Shown here: positions 49,883 to 59,033 of the stretch, piece by piece
Position numbering within the stretch: position 1 is the stretch's first letter
Layout: each line of letters begins with the position of its first letter
Source: Variovorax sp. MHTC-1
GTDB lineage: Bacteria > Pseudomonadota > Gammaproteobacteria > Burkholderiales > Burkholderiaceae_C
DNA length: 64,000 nt
Assembly: GCF_003984645.1 (NCBI RefSeq)
Contig: NZ_RWKI01000011.1
Span: 62,001 to 126,000, forward strand
Direction: 5' to 3'
Translations under genes and position numbers: made by a program
Notes under the pieces: generated by a model
Told to the model about the DNA's origin: nothing
The model's input: only the letters and a program-made list of their open reading frames with translations
The model's database searches: none

Positions 49883-51211
49883 ATGAACGACACGCTGGCC
49901 CGGCTGCGTGCAGGCGAGCTGGCCGGTGCCCGGCGGCTGGACCTGTCGTGCGGGCTCACCGAATTTCCGCGCGAAATCTTCGAACTGGCCGATACGCTGG
50001 AAGTGCTCGACCTATCGGGCAATGCGCTCGCCACCCTGCCGGCGGACCTGGGCCGCCTGCACCGGCTGCGCGTGCTCTTCTGCTCGAACAACCGCTTCAC
50101 GCAGCTGCCCGAATCGGTCGGGCAATGCGCGCAGCTCGACATCGCGGGCTTCAAGGCCAACCGCATCCGCGAGGTGCCCGCCGGCTCGCTGCCGGCAACG
50201 CTTCGCTGGCTGATCCTGACGGACAACGAGATCGAGGCGCTGCCCCGCACCATCGGCCGCTGCACGCGGCTGCAAAAGCTGATGCTGGCGGGCAATCGCC
50301 TGCAGGCGCTGCCGGCCGAGATGGCCGCCTGCCAAGGGCTCGAGCTGCTGCGCATCTCGGCCAACCGCCTTGCCGCCCTGCCCGATTGGCTGCTCTCGCT
50401 GCCGCGGCTTTCGTGGCTGGCTTTCGCGGGCAATCCCTTCGACGACCGAGCCGAGGCGGCGGCGCTGGCCGCAGAGGCCATCCCGGCCATTGATTGGAAC
50501 TCTCTCTCGCTGCAACACAAGCTCGGCGAAGGCGCTTCCGGCGTGATTCACCAGGCGGACTGGGCGCGGGCCGACGGCGGCATCCAGCCGGTGGCGGTCA
50601 AGCTGTTCAAGGGCACCGTCACCAGCGACGGCTGGCCCCACAGCGAGATGGCGGCCTGCATCGCTGCCGGCGCGCACCCGAACCTGATAGCAGTGCAGGG
50701 CCAGGTCCGCAACCATCCCGAGAGCACGCCAGGCCTGGTGCTCTCACTGGTGGATCCGCGCTTCGGCAACCTGGCCGGCCCGCCCAGCCTGGCCTCCTGC
50801 ACGCGCGACGTCTATGCCGGCGACGCCGGCTGGCCGGTGCCGACCGCGCTGTGCATGGCGCGCGGCATCGCCTCGGCCGCGGCGCAGCTGCATGCGCGCG
50901 GCATCCTGCACGGCGACCTCTACGCCCACAACATCCTGTGGGACGGCCGGGGCGACTGTCTCCTGGGTGACTTCGGTGCCGCCTCCTTCCTGCCGCTGGA
51001 CGACCGCGCGCAGGCGCAGGCCCTGCAGCGCATCGAGGTGTGCGCCTTCGGCCATCTGCTGCAAGAGTTGCTGGCACGCTGCCAGCCGGCGAGCGATACA
51101 GATACCGCTTCCCTCGGGCTGCTGACCGCTCTTCAGGCACGCTGCACGCAACCCGAACCCGCCGCGCGCCCCGCCTTCGCCGAGATCGTGTCGGGGCTCG
51201 CGGCCGCCTGA
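49883..51211 (+). CDS. Leucine-rich-repeat protein kinase
   Basis: A 442-residue cytoplasmic protein with about seven leucine-rich repeats (residues 15-205: LEVLDLSGNALATLPADLG, LRWLILTDNEIEALP, LQKLMLAGNRLQALP and similar) followed by an eukaryotic-like kinase domain. The kinase has a glycine loop GEGASGV, the ATP lysine in VAVKLFKG, the catalytic HGDLYAHNIL (HGD in place of HRD), and DFG in LGDFGAAS. The combination is unusual in bacteria and may phosphorylate a bound partner protein. A GAGG site lies before ATG 49883. It is co-directional with the pseudouridine synthase 13 bases downstream. Confidence 0.9.
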   Translation: MNDTLARLRAGELAGARRLDLSCGLTEFPREIFELADTLEVLDLSGNALATLPADLGRLHRLRVLFCSNNRFTQLPESVGQCAQLDIAGFKANRIREVPAGSLPATLRWLILTDNEIEALPRTIGRCTRLQKLMLAGNRLQALPAEMAACQGLELLRISANRLAALPDWLLSLPRLSWLAFAGNPFDDRAEAAALAAEAIPAIDWNSLSLQHKLGEGASGVIHQADWARADGGIQPVAVKLFKGTVTSDGWPHSEMAACIAAGAHPNLIAVQGQVRNHPESTPGLVLSLVDPRFGNLAGPPSLASCTRDVYAGDAGWPVPTALCMARGIASAAAQLHARGILHGDLYAHNILWDGRGDCLLGDFGAASFLPLDDRAQAQALQRIEVCAFGHLLQELLARCQPASDTDTASLGLLTALQARCTQPEPAARPAFAEIVSGLAAA

Positions 51212-51224
51212 GCGCGCACCCGCC

Positions 51225-52139
51225 ATGCCGGCTCCCTTGCCGCTGCCCACCCGCGACGGCGTCGGCCCGAGCTGCGTCGCCCTGCCGGCCGGGCCCTGGC
51301 CCACTATCGCCGAGTTCCTGGTGCAGCGCTTTGCTGCCATCCCGCGCGCGACCTGGGAAGCACGCATGCGCTCGGGCGAGGTGGTCGACGAGCACGGCGT
51401 GCCCGTCACCGAAATGCGGCCCTACCAGCCGCGGCTGCGCATCTACTACTACCGCTCGCTCGAGACGGAGCGCCGCATCCCTTTCGACGAAGTCGTCCTG
51501 TTCCAGGACGAGCAGCTGCTGGCCGTGGACAAGCCCCATTTCCTTCCGGTCACGCCGGTCGGCAAGTACGTGCAGGAGAGCCTGCTCGTGCGCCTGAAGC
51601 GCAAGCTGGGTCTCGACGACTTGGCGCCCCTGCACCGCATCGACCGCGAGACCGCCGGCGTGGTGCTGTTCTCGGTCCGGCCCGAGACGCGCGGCATCTA
51701 TCACGCGCTGTTTGCCGAGCGCGAGATCACCAAGCACTACGAGGCCATCGTGCCGTGGCGCGGTGAACCGGTGCTGCCCGCCGTGCGTCGCAGCCGCCTC
51801 GTGGACGACGCGCATTTCATGCGCATGCGGGAGGCGCCCGGCGAGCCCAACTCCGAGACGCGCTTCGAGCTGCTGGAGGCCCGCGAGGGCTGGGCCCGCC
51901 TGCTTCTGGCGCCGCTCACCGGGCGCAGGCACCAGCTGCGCGTGCATTGCGCAGCGATCGGCATGCCGATTCGCAACGACGCGATCTATCCCGAGCTTCT
52001 GCCCGAAGGCGGCGAGGACTTCGAGCGGCCGCTGCAGCTGCTGGCCAAGGGGCTGGCTTTTCGCGATCCGGTCACCGGCGTTCGGCGCGAATTCAAAAGC
52101 GCAAGAGCACTTTCACTGCCGCTCCGACCAAAGTCTTAG
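51225..52139 (+). CDS. RluA-family RNA pseudouridine synthase
   Basis: This enzyme isomerises uridine to pseudouridine in rRNA or tRNA. In the 304-residue protein, an N-terminal region (IAEFLVQRFAAIPRATWEARM) precedes the catalytic domain with LAVDKPHFLPVTP, the catalytic Asp in HRIDRETAG, and the family motif TGRRHQLRVHCAAIGMPI. The target site is not predictable; TruC/RluA-type targets are possible. It follows the LRR-kinase gene by 13 bases and precedes the two-component genes by 51 bases. Confidence 0.93.
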   Translation: MPAPLPLPTRDGVGPSCVALPAGPWPTIAEFLVQRFAAIPRATWEARMRSGEVVDEHGVPVTEMRPYQPRLRIYYYRSLETERRIPFDEVVLFQDEQLLAVDKPHFLPVTPVGKYVQESLLVRLKRKLGLDDLAPLHRIDRETAGVVLFSVRPETRGIYHALFAEREITKHYEAIVPWRGEPVLPAVRRSRLVDDAHFMRMREAPGEPNSETRFELLEAREGWARLLLAPLTGRRHQLRVHCAAIGMPIRNDAIYPELLPEGGEDFERPLQLLAKGLAFRDPVTGVRREFKSARALSLPLRPKS

Positions 52140-52190
52140 CCCGTTCATTCCGGCCTCAATCTGATGAATACTCGGACCCAGGGGGTACCG

Positions 52191-52835
52191 ATGAACGTAT
52201 TGATGATTGATGACCACGTGATGTTTCTGCAGGGTATGAAGAACCTGCTGAGCGTCCTGGTTCCCGAGTTGCGTGTGGAAACCACGGGCGAAATGACGAA
52301 CGCCGTCCAGCTGGTGGCGCTCGCGGAGTTCGACCTGGTGCTGCTCGACTGGCACCTGGCCGATTGCGACGGCGAAGAATCCATCCGCCGGCTGCGCGAC
52401 GCCGGCTGCATGGCGCGCATCGTGGTGCTGTCCGGCGAGACCGACGCCGCGATGATCCGCAACACGGTCGACCTCGGCGCAGCCGGCTTCATCCCCAAGA
52501 AGTACAGCTCGGAAATGATGGTCGCCGCGCTGCGGCACGTGCTCGCCGGGCGCATCTTCCTGCCGCTGGAAACCCTCAACGCGGCCCCTCCGCCCGACAT
52601 CGAAAGCCGTCCCGGCAGCGGCAGTGACCCGCGGCTTGCAGGCCTCACGGCGCGCCAGATGGACGTCTACCGCGCCGCGGCTCGCGGCCTGCCCAACAAG
52701 CTCATCGCGCGCCAGCTCAACATCGCCGAGTCCACTGTCAAGGCCCACCTGACCGCCGTCTACACGGCGCTCGGCGTGCGCAACCGGACCGAGGCCGCCT
52801 ACCAGGCATCGCGCGAGGGCATGCGAATTGACTGA
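52191..52835 (+). CDS. NarL/FixJ-type response regulator
   Basis: A 214-residue two-component response regulator. The receiver domain has acidic pair Asp7-Asp8, phosphoacceptor Asp53 in LVLLDWHLAD, and conserved Lys103 in GFIPKK. A linker leads to a LuxR-type HTH (LTARQMDVYRAAARGLPNKLIARQLNIAESTVKAHL). ATG 52191 is preferred because AGGGGG lies five bases upstream; another ATG at 52164 has no such site. The sensor kinase gene overlaps its end by eight bases, so the two form one signalling unit. Confidence 0.93.
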   Translation: MNVLMIDDHVMFLQGMKNLLSVLVPELRVETTGEMTNAVQLVALAEFDLVLLDWHLADCDGEESIRRLRDAGCMARIVVLSGETDAAMIRNTVDLGAAGFIPKKYSSEMMVAALRHVLAGRIFLPLETLNAAPPPDIESRPGSGSDPRLAGLTARQMDVYRAAARGLPNKLIARQLNIAESTVKAHLTAVYTALGVRNRTEAAYQASREGMRID

Positions 52836-54660
52836 AGCCGCAGCCGTCTCCCTCACGGATTCGAGGCCGGAACTGCGTGAGGCGCGCATCGAACACCGCA
52901 TCGCCGAGCGCCGACTGGCCTTGTTGCTGCACTACTCCCGGCGCCTACCTTTGGTCTACTTCGGCTACCTGCTGGTCGCCCTCGTCGCCACGCAGCAAGG
53001 TCTGAGCATCTGGCAATGGGTCTGGCTCGCCTGCACATGGGCAGTGGGGGTGCACCGCTACCGGCTGGCGCAGACCATCGAGCGCGCGCCCGCCGAGACC
53101 TGGCTCGCGGGGCTTCGCCGGCTAGAGAACGGCTTCACGATGAACGGCCTGGTGACCGCGCCGATCGTCCCCTTCATCTACTACTCGATCCCGACCAACG
53201 CCGGACCGCTCCTGATGGGCGTCATGCTGATCGTGGGAGTTGCCATCAGCGTCACCTCGCTGGCGGGCTCGCTGCGCGCCTTCGTCGGGCTGTCCACGCT
53301 GACCTTTGGCTTCATCGCCGTCGGATGGATCTTGCGCGGCGGCACACTAGGGATCTCGCTCGGAATCGGCGTTTGCGCCATGTATGCGCTGCTGCTGGGA
53401 ACCGTCAAGGATCAGGCTCGCAACCTGAAGGAACTCATGAGCGTGGTCGACGACAACGCGGTGCTGTCCGAAGCGGTCAAGGTGGCACGCGATCGAGCGG
53501 AAGCGGCGAGTGAGGCCAAGACACGCTTCTTCGCCGCGGCCAGCCATGACCTGCGGCAGCCCTTGCATGCACTGTCGATCAACGCCACCACGCTCGACAT
53601 CCTTGCCCAGCGAGCGACCGATCCGCTGTTGAAAGAGGTGAGCCGGGGCATCAGCAGCGCGCTGCGCCAGAGCAGCGGACTGCTGGACGGGCTGCTCGAC
53701 ATTTCACGCCTCGACGCTCACTCCATCGCTGCGAAGTTCGCATCCCATGACATCGGAGCGGTGCTCCGCGCAGTGCATGACGAGTACGCGGCGCTGGCGG
53801 CGCAGAAGGGGCTGTCGCTCCGGGTCGACCTGAAGGACGAGCCGCTGTGGGGTCTCACCGACAGCGATCAGCTGCTGCGCATCCTCGGCAATCTGGTCAA
53901 CAACGCCATCAAATTCACATCGACCGGCGGCGTCACGCTTGCGGCGCGACGCGCGCAGTCGGGACGCGTCCTGGTTCAGGTCTTGGACACGGGTCCGGGC
54001 ATTCCGGCGAGCGAACGCGAACGGGTGTTCGAAGAGTTCTATCAGATCGGCAACCCGTCGCGCGACCGCGCGCAAGGCCTCGGATTGGGCCTCGCCATCG
54101 TGCGGCGAACTGCCGCGCTGCTCGATATCGAGCTGAAGCTCGACAGCGAGCCGGGCCGGGGCACGACCTTCGAACTCGAGATGGATGCCGCGCCGCCGAT
54201 GGTTCCGGAACTCTCGTCGCCTCCACCGGTCTCCGCGCGCGACGCCGATGGCACGCGCCTGGCGGTGCTGCTGGTCGACGACGAGGCCGAAGTGCTCAAT
54301 GCGATGTGCATCTATCTGCATCAGATGGGCTGGTCGGTCAAGGGCGTCACGGATGGGGGCAAGGCGCAGCAGGCGATCGCCGACGGCTTCGAGCCGGACG
54401 TGCTGGTGGTCGACTTTCGCTTGCGCAACGAAACCGGCATCGACGTGATCGGGCGCCTGCGCCGGGAGATGCCGACCCTGCCGGCGGTGATCGTGACGGG
54501 CGAAACGGCACCCTCGCGTTTCGCCGAGTTGTCGAGCGTGGCCGCAAGAGTCCTCCACAAGCCCCTGGACGGCGAGCACCTGGCGCGCACCCTGCAGGAG
54601 GTCGCGCTTGGAATCAGCCCGCGAGCGACGCCGGCGCTGGCGGGCAGTGCTTCCCCTTAG
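52828..54660 (+). CDS. Hybrid sensor histidine kinase with membrane sensor and receiver domain
   Basis: A 610-residue inner-membrane kinase. About six membrane helices (residues 40-192) form a compact sensor with almost no periplasmic loop, followed by HisKA with His240 in AAASHDLRQPLHAL, an HATPase_c domain (ILGNLVNNAIKF, DTGPGIP, GLGLGLAIV), and a C-terminal receiver with Asp529 in VLVVDFRL. Such loop-poor sensors are used for lipid-like or membrane signals (CqsS/PhcS-type architecture). The start is TTG 52828, eight bases after GAGGG, overlapping the regulator gene. It converges on the AlkB-like gene with 21 bases between stops. Confidence 0.92.
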   Translation: MTEAAAVSLTDSRPELREARIEHRIAERRLALLLHYSRRLPLVYFGYLLVALVATQQGLSIWQWVWLACTWAVGVHRYRLAQTIERAPAETWLAGLRRLENGFTMNGLVTAPIVPFIYYSIPTNAGPLLMGVMLIVGVAISVTSLAGSLRAFVGLSTLTFGFIAVGWILRGGTLGISLGIGVCAMYALLLGTVKDQARNLKELMSVVDDNAVLSEAVKVARDRAEAASEAKTRFFAAASHDLRQPLHALSINATTLDILAQRATDPLLKEVSRGISSALRQSSGLLDGLLDISRLDAHSIAAKFASHDIGAVLRAVHDEYAALAAQKGLSLRVDLKDEPLWGLTDSDQLLRILGNLVNNAIKFTSTGGVTLAARRAQSGRVLVQVLDTGPGIPASERERVFEEFYQIGNPSRDRAQGLGLGLAIVRRTAALLDIELKLDSEPGRGTTFELEMDAAPPMVPELSSPPPVSARDADGTRLAVLLVDDEAEVLNAMCIYLHQMGWSVKGVTDGGKAQQAIADGFEPDVLVVDFRLRNETGIDVIGRLRREMPTLPAVIVTGETAPSRFAELSSVAARVLHKPLDGEHLARTLQEVALGISPRATPALAGSASP

Positions 54661-54681
54661 CGCGCATGCCGTTGCCGCATC

Positions 54682-55824
54682 TCATGAGTGCGGCAATTCC
54701 CGATCGCCGGCGCGTTCACGCAGCAGCGCAAGCTCGGCGCCGGAAGCCATCTGTCTGTCCCATTTCTGCAGCAGCGGCTTCATTCGCCGCCGCCAGAGGG
54801 ACGGCACCATCGCCAGCAGCGGCGCTGCAAAGTAGCCGAGCGGCAGCAGCGGAGCACCAGGCTCGCTGCGCAGTTTCCAGAATGGAATGTTGGCCCGGGC
54901 ATGATGGTCCGCATGCCGGGGCAGATTGATGAGATGCGGTCCGCTCACCGCCGCCGTGCAATCCCAGGAATGGCGAGGCTCGACCGGCGTTCCGGGGACC
55001 CGAACCAGCCCGTAGTGCTGAACGTAGTTGATCGCCTCGTTGAGCGCCTTCGCGCGGGCCGCGCAGAGGAGGAACACGAGCAGCGCCTGCCATCCGAACG
55101 CGGCCCCCATGAGGACGACGATCGACAGCGTCATCGCTTGCCCGGCGATGAATCGATTGTCCAGGCTCCACGGCGATCGCCCCCGTCTGGCCAGTCGTCC
55201 CTTCTCTATCCGCCAGGCGCCGACCCACTGCCCCCACGCGGATCGAAACATGAAGCGATACACGGACTCTCCGCGCCTCGCGGTCGCCGGATCTGCGCGG
55301 GTGCCCACATGCTTGTGATGCTGATGCAGATGCGTGATCGCAAACTGCGTGTCGCCCACCGCTGCCAGCAGCAGTTTTCCCGCGCCCGCGCTGAGCCGAT
55401 CTCGCCGGTGGATGAGCTCGTGCGCGACAAAGAAATTCCCGCTCAGCAGGAGGCTGATGGAATGCACGACGCCCAAGGTGCTCCAGACGACGAGTTCGTC
55501 GCGCCGGCGAAGAACATCCCAACCGGTCATTGCCTGGGTCATCTCGCCGATATGCGCGAAATCTCCCGGCGCCATCTTCCAACCGACAAGGATCAATGCG
55601 ATCACGGTCAGAAGAAGCTGCGCGAACAGAAACAGGTTGAGCAAACCTGGCCATCTGAGAACCGGGGTCGATGTGTCGGGAGGAAGGACGGCGTCGCCCA
55701 CGATCACGATGGCCATCGGCACGATGAAGCCGAGCCAGGTCCAAGCTCCACCTGCCAGAACGGTCACGAAAATCAGCGGCCCGAAGAAGAGCAGGAATCC
55801 GCCGTGTCGAAGATAGGAGGCCAT
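54682..55824 (-). CDS. AlkB-like membrane di-iron hydroxylase
   Basis: An integral-membrane non-haem di-iron enzyme of the alkane-monooxygenase/fatty-acid-hydroxylase superfamily, 380 residues with about six membrane helices. The histidine clusters are HELIHRRD (135-142), HLHQHHKHVGT (165-175), NYVQHYGL (267-273) and LPRHADHHARA (301-311), which map onto the AlkB motifs, although the EHxxGHH box is altered. ATG 55824 starts the hydrophobic region; an open GTG at 55896 is poorly spaced from its ribosome-binding site. No rubredoxin gene is nearby. It is third in the leftward desaturase/ketosynthase cluster, 122 bases after the fused gene. Confidence 0.9.
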   Translation of the reverse strand: MASYLRHGGFLLFFGPLIFVTVLAGGAWTWLGFIVPMAIVIVGDAVLPPDTSTPVLRWPGLLNLFLFAQLLLTVIALILVGWKMAPGDFAHIGEMTQAMTGWDVLRRRDELVVWSTLGVVHSISLLLSGNFFVAHELIHRRDRLSAGAGKLLLAAVGDTQFAITHLHQHHKHVGTRADPATARRGESVYRFMFRSAWGQWVGAWRIEKGRLARRGRSPWSLDNRFIAGQAMTLSIVVLMGAAFGWQALLVFLLCAARAKALNEAINYVQHYGLVRVPGTPVEPRHSWDCTAAVSGPHLINLPRHADHHARANIPFWKLRSEPGAPLLPLGYFAAPLLAMVPSLWRRRMKPLLQKWDRQMASGAELALLRERAGDRELPHS

Positions 55825-55946
55825 AGTGCGCTCGGCTCTCGATCCGATGGATGAGAGAGGCCGGTGAGAAGAGTTTGCAGAGTTCGGTCCCGACACCTTT
55901 CCAGCGTCCGCCGTCGAAGTGCGATTCGATGCGGACTGCCCGGTGC

Positions 55947-57860
55947 TCAGGGAGAAATGCGCTCGGTGACGTGCTGGAACTGCATCAGGTAAAGCGCCGC
56001 GGTGTGGCGCGCGGTGTCGACGATCTGGCGCGCCGCCCTGCCCTCGCTGTCGAGCGCCATCGCCATCTCGACCGCGGCGAGCCAGCGGCTGAGGTGGTTC
56101 TCGTCGTTGTGGCCGTGGTACTCGAGGAAGCGGAAAGCTTCAGGGGGCAGTTTCAGCCCCGCCTTGATCAGCGGCAGCAGCGCCGGCACGATGCGCTGCC
56201 CGGTGCCTTCGATGACGTAGATCGCGCCCAGGAGGCCGATCGGGTTGCGCGTCGCGGCCAGGCCATGCAGGTAGGCGTTGAGCGCTTCGCCGCCCGGGTT
56301 GCGCCGCAGGGCATCGATGTCCGCGATGCTGCCGCCGGCCTTGCGGTAGTCGTTGAACAGGATCATGAAGTCGTCCTGCTCCTCGCCGGCATGCAAGCCG
56401 ATCAGGGCGGCCAGCGCCTGGTAGGGCTCGGCCAGCGAGGCGGCGCCTTCGCGCATCCACTTGCTGCCTTCGCGCACCTGGGGAATCCAGTTCTCCATCC
56501 AGTTCAGGTAGTCCGCGAGCGCGAAGCGGCGCTCGCGGATCTGCTGCACCAGCGGCGTGCGCCATACGCGCGAACGGTAGTCGTGCCAGATCGCGGCCAG
56601 CTCGGTGAGCAGTTCGCCCAGGCCCTCGGGCGCGGCCGCCGGGTCGTGCGGCGGTGCAATGACTTCAGTCGACGCCTCGGTCGCCGCCTCTGCGCGAACC
56701 GGCGCAGGCGCAGCGGCAGCAGCGGCACCGGACTCCTCGACCTCGAACAGCATGTACGCCGCCATGAAGCGGCCCGACTCGGGCACGTAGCAGAAGATCT
56801 GCTCGCCTGCCTTCAAGCTCTTGGTCTGCAGGAACTCGGCCAGCATGATCATGATCGAGGCCGCGCCGGTGTTGCCGCGCCAGGCCAGGTTGCTATACCA
56901 GCGCTCGCGCGGAATGGCGAGGCCAGCCTTGCGCATCAGGTCGTCCACCACCGGGATGAACTTCTCCGACGAGTAGTGGCACAGGAAATGGTCGACCCGC
57001 GACGGATCGACCCAGCCCTCGCGCACCAGGCCCGCGTATTCGTGGATGCCGATGTCGAACAGGTGCGGCAAGAGGCGGATGTCCTGCCTGAGCGCGAGCG
57101 CACCCGCAGCCTCGGCCTCGCCCCAGGAGCCGAAGTCCAGGTGGCCGCGCGAGCGGTCTTCGGTCAGGCCCAGCTGCATACACACCGGATAGTCGCCGGA
57201 GAAGGCGCGCTGATGGATCCACTTGAGGCGCAAGCGCAGGCCCGGCGCGCCGGCCAGCGCCGCTGCGCCGTCGGACAGCAGCAGCGCACCGGCGCCGTCG
57301 GACAGCATCCAGCGCAGGAAATGCGAGTCGAAGTCGGTGTCGTAACCGCGCGCTGCGAAGCGCGAGCGCTTGAACAGGCGCGAGGGCATCTCGCTCGCCA
57401 CCGCCAGCGCAGAGCGATGCGCGCCGAGCTCCACGCCCTGCGCCGCCGCCTGGATCGCCGACACCCCCGCCGCGCAAATGCCGTGGACCGACAGCGTTTC
57501 CATCGGCGGCGCCGCGAGCTCGCCCTGGATCATGTTGGCGAAGCCCGGCATCAGCGCATCGCCGCCCGAGGAGCCGCTGGCCAGCAACGACACGCGCGAC
57601 AGCTCGACCGCGCCCTGCTGCAGGCAATGGCGGATCGCGCCGGCCGCAAGCTGCGCGTTGGTGTGCACCGTGCGGCCCTCGGCGTCGATCGCGTAGTAGC
57701 GCTCGCGGATGCCGTTCTCGGCCAGGATGCGTCGCTTGATGCGCTCCGACATGCGGTTGAGCGGTGCGATGTAGGCATCCATGTGTTCGTTGGACACCGG
57801 CTCGCCGGGCATGAAATAGCCGGCACTTTCGAGGTAGACGCGTTGGAATGAGACTGGCAT
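55947..57860 (-). CDS. Fused ketoacyl synthase III / haem-oxygenase-like di-iron oxidase
   Basis: A 637-residue two-domain protein. Residues 1-375 form a thiolase-fold KAS III-like domain with the complete Cys-His-Asn triad: Cys129 in VHGICAAG, His295 in FLCHYSSEK and Asn330 in RGNTGAAS. An alanine/proline-rich linker (375-412) leads to a helical domain (415-637) of the TenA/PqqC haem-oxygenase-like fold. There the motif HxxxDxxH (His582, Asp586, His589), Glu551 in YVIEGTG, and His490/Glu493-494 are candidate iron ligands as in UndA, SznF and CADD. I infer chain condensation followed by an oxidative step on the same acyl group. It is three bases after the desaturase gene. Confidence 0.9.
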   Translation of the reverse strand: MPVSFQRVYLESAGYFMPGEPVSNEHMDAYIAPLNRMSERIKRRILAENGIRERYYAIDAEGRTVHTNAQLAAGAIRHCLQQGAVELSRVSLLASGSSGGDALMPGFANMIQGELAAPPMETLSVHGICAAGVSAIQAAAQGVELGAHRSALAVASEMPSRLFKRSRFAARGYDTDFDSHFLRWMLSDGAGALLLSDGAAALAGAPGLRLRLKWIHQRAFSGDYPVCMQLGLTEDRSRGHLDFGSWGEAEAAGALALRQDIRLLPHLFDIGIHEYAGLVREGWVDPSRVDHFLCHYSSEKFIPVVDDLMRKAGLAIPRERWYSNLAWRGNTGAASIMIMLAEFLQTKSLKAGEQIFCYVPESGRFMAAYMLFEVEESGAAAAAAPAPVRAEAATEASTEVIAPPHDPAAAPEGLGELLTELAAIWHDYRSRVWRTPLVQQIRERRFALADYLNWMENWIPQVREGSKWMREGAASLAEPYQALAALIGLHAGEEQDDFMILFNDYRKAGGSIADIDALRRNPGGEALNAYLHGLAATRNPIGLLGAIYVIEGTGQRIVPALLPLIKAGLKLPPEAFRFLEYHGHNDENHLSRWLAAVEMAMALDSEGRAARQIVDTARHTAALYLMQFQHVTERISP

Positions 57861-57863
57861 GGA

Positions 57864-58775
57864 TCAGGGCCGTGGTGGAGAAATCGGGGACATCAGCGAG
57901 CGGCTGCGAAAGCGCGACACGAGCGCACCCAGCACGAACACGCGCGCCATGTAGGGAAGAAGACCGCCTTCGTTGAGCGAAGGGTGGATGCGGGCGCGGT
58001 AGTGCTCGCGGTGCAGCCGTGAAAGCGCCGACCAGTGCACCTTCGAGTGCTCGTGATGCACCGTATGCAGGCCGATGTTGAACAGGAGCGGATTGACCAG
58101 TCCTTCGAAGTTGCGCGCGTAGTCGAGCGAAGCGCTTTCCGGGCGCGGCCGGCCGTCCGCATGCGCATGCTGCAGGTAGTTGGTGGCCAGCAGCCAATGC
58201 AGTCCGTGCAACTGTGGCAGGATGACGAACAGCAGCGCCTTCTGCCAATCGAGCGCCAGCAGCGCGGTCCAACTGCCGAGCCAAAGCACGTACTGCGCCA
58301 TGCAGTAGCGCCAGGCGCCCGGCCAGCGGCGCCGCAGCCGGCCCAGCCAAACCACGAACATCGGGTAGAGCACGGCCGCGGCCTGCAGCGGATGCACTAG
58401 ATAGCCCAGCAGGTGATTGGTGTCACCTCCGAACCGGTAGGTGCGCGCAGCGTCCTTCGGCCCGTGCCGGTGGCGATGGTGATTGGCCACGTGCGCCGGC
58501 CAGAACACGAAGGTCGGATGGCCTTGCAACAGGGTCAGCCAGCAATCGGTGAAGCGGTTCGGCCAGCGGCCGCGCCACATACGCAGATGCGCATGGTTGT
58601 GATGGATCACGCCGACGCCCAGCGTGAGAAATAGCATCAGACCGTAGAGCAGCCAATGGAAGCCGTACATCCATTGCCAGGCCGCCAGCGCGGGCAGCGC
58701 GGCGAGATAGGCCAGGCTTTGCCAGTCGCGCCAGTGGCGCAGGCGGGCGAACCGAAAGCGCTCAGGCACGTTCAT
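57864..58775 (-). CDS. Membrane fatty-acid desaturase-like di-iron enzyme
   Basis: A 303-residue integral membrane protein with the three-histidine-box layout of fatty-acid desaturases: HHNHAH (58-63), HVANHHRHRH (95-104) and HTVHHEHSK (237-245), plus NYLQHAH (199-205), and about five hydrophobic segments. Members introduce double or triple bonds or hydroxyl groups into acyl chains. It is the first gene of the leftward cluster and starts at ATG 58775, divergent from a short-chain dehydrogenase gene. The next gene begins three bases after its stop, so co-translation with the KAS-oxidase fusion is likely. Confidence 0.9.
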   Translation of the reverse strand: MNVPERFRFARLRHWRDWQSLAYLAALPALAAWQWMYGFHWLLYGLMLFLTLGVGVIHHNHAHLRMWRGRWPNRFTDCWLTLLQGHPTFVFWPAHVANHHRHRHGPKDAARTYRFGGDTNHLLGYLVHPLQAAAVLYPMFVVWLGRLRRRWPGAWRYCMAQYVLWLGSWTALLALDWQKALLFVILPQLHGLHWLLATNYLQHAHADGRPRPESASLDYARNFEGLVNPLLFNIGLHTVHHEHSKVHWSALSRLHREHYRARIHPSLNEGGLLPYMARVFVLGALVSRFRSRSLMSPISPPRP

Positions 58776-59033
58776 TGTGCTGACGATGCCACTGCGGGGT
58801 TGGCCAGGTTACCGAGACCGTCCCGAACAGGCGGTCGCATGACGCGGCAATGAAGGATTTGGAGATCACGCGCTGGACCGACGAAGTGGGAGAACTGGGC
58901 TTGCCGACCGTTGCCGGGGCTGGCGCTGTTGGATTATGCAGTAACAAAACGCAACTGAGGCTTCTGGCGCCAAGGTGACGCGAATCGCCGGCACGCCGGA
59001 ATAAGCTGTGCCGCATCTCAGGAGACATAGCGC

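Noticed and set aside
58850..58978. 42-codon frame between the desaturase and SDR genes
   Set aside because: No ribosome-binding site of note, overlaps the probable divergent promoter region, and resembles no family.
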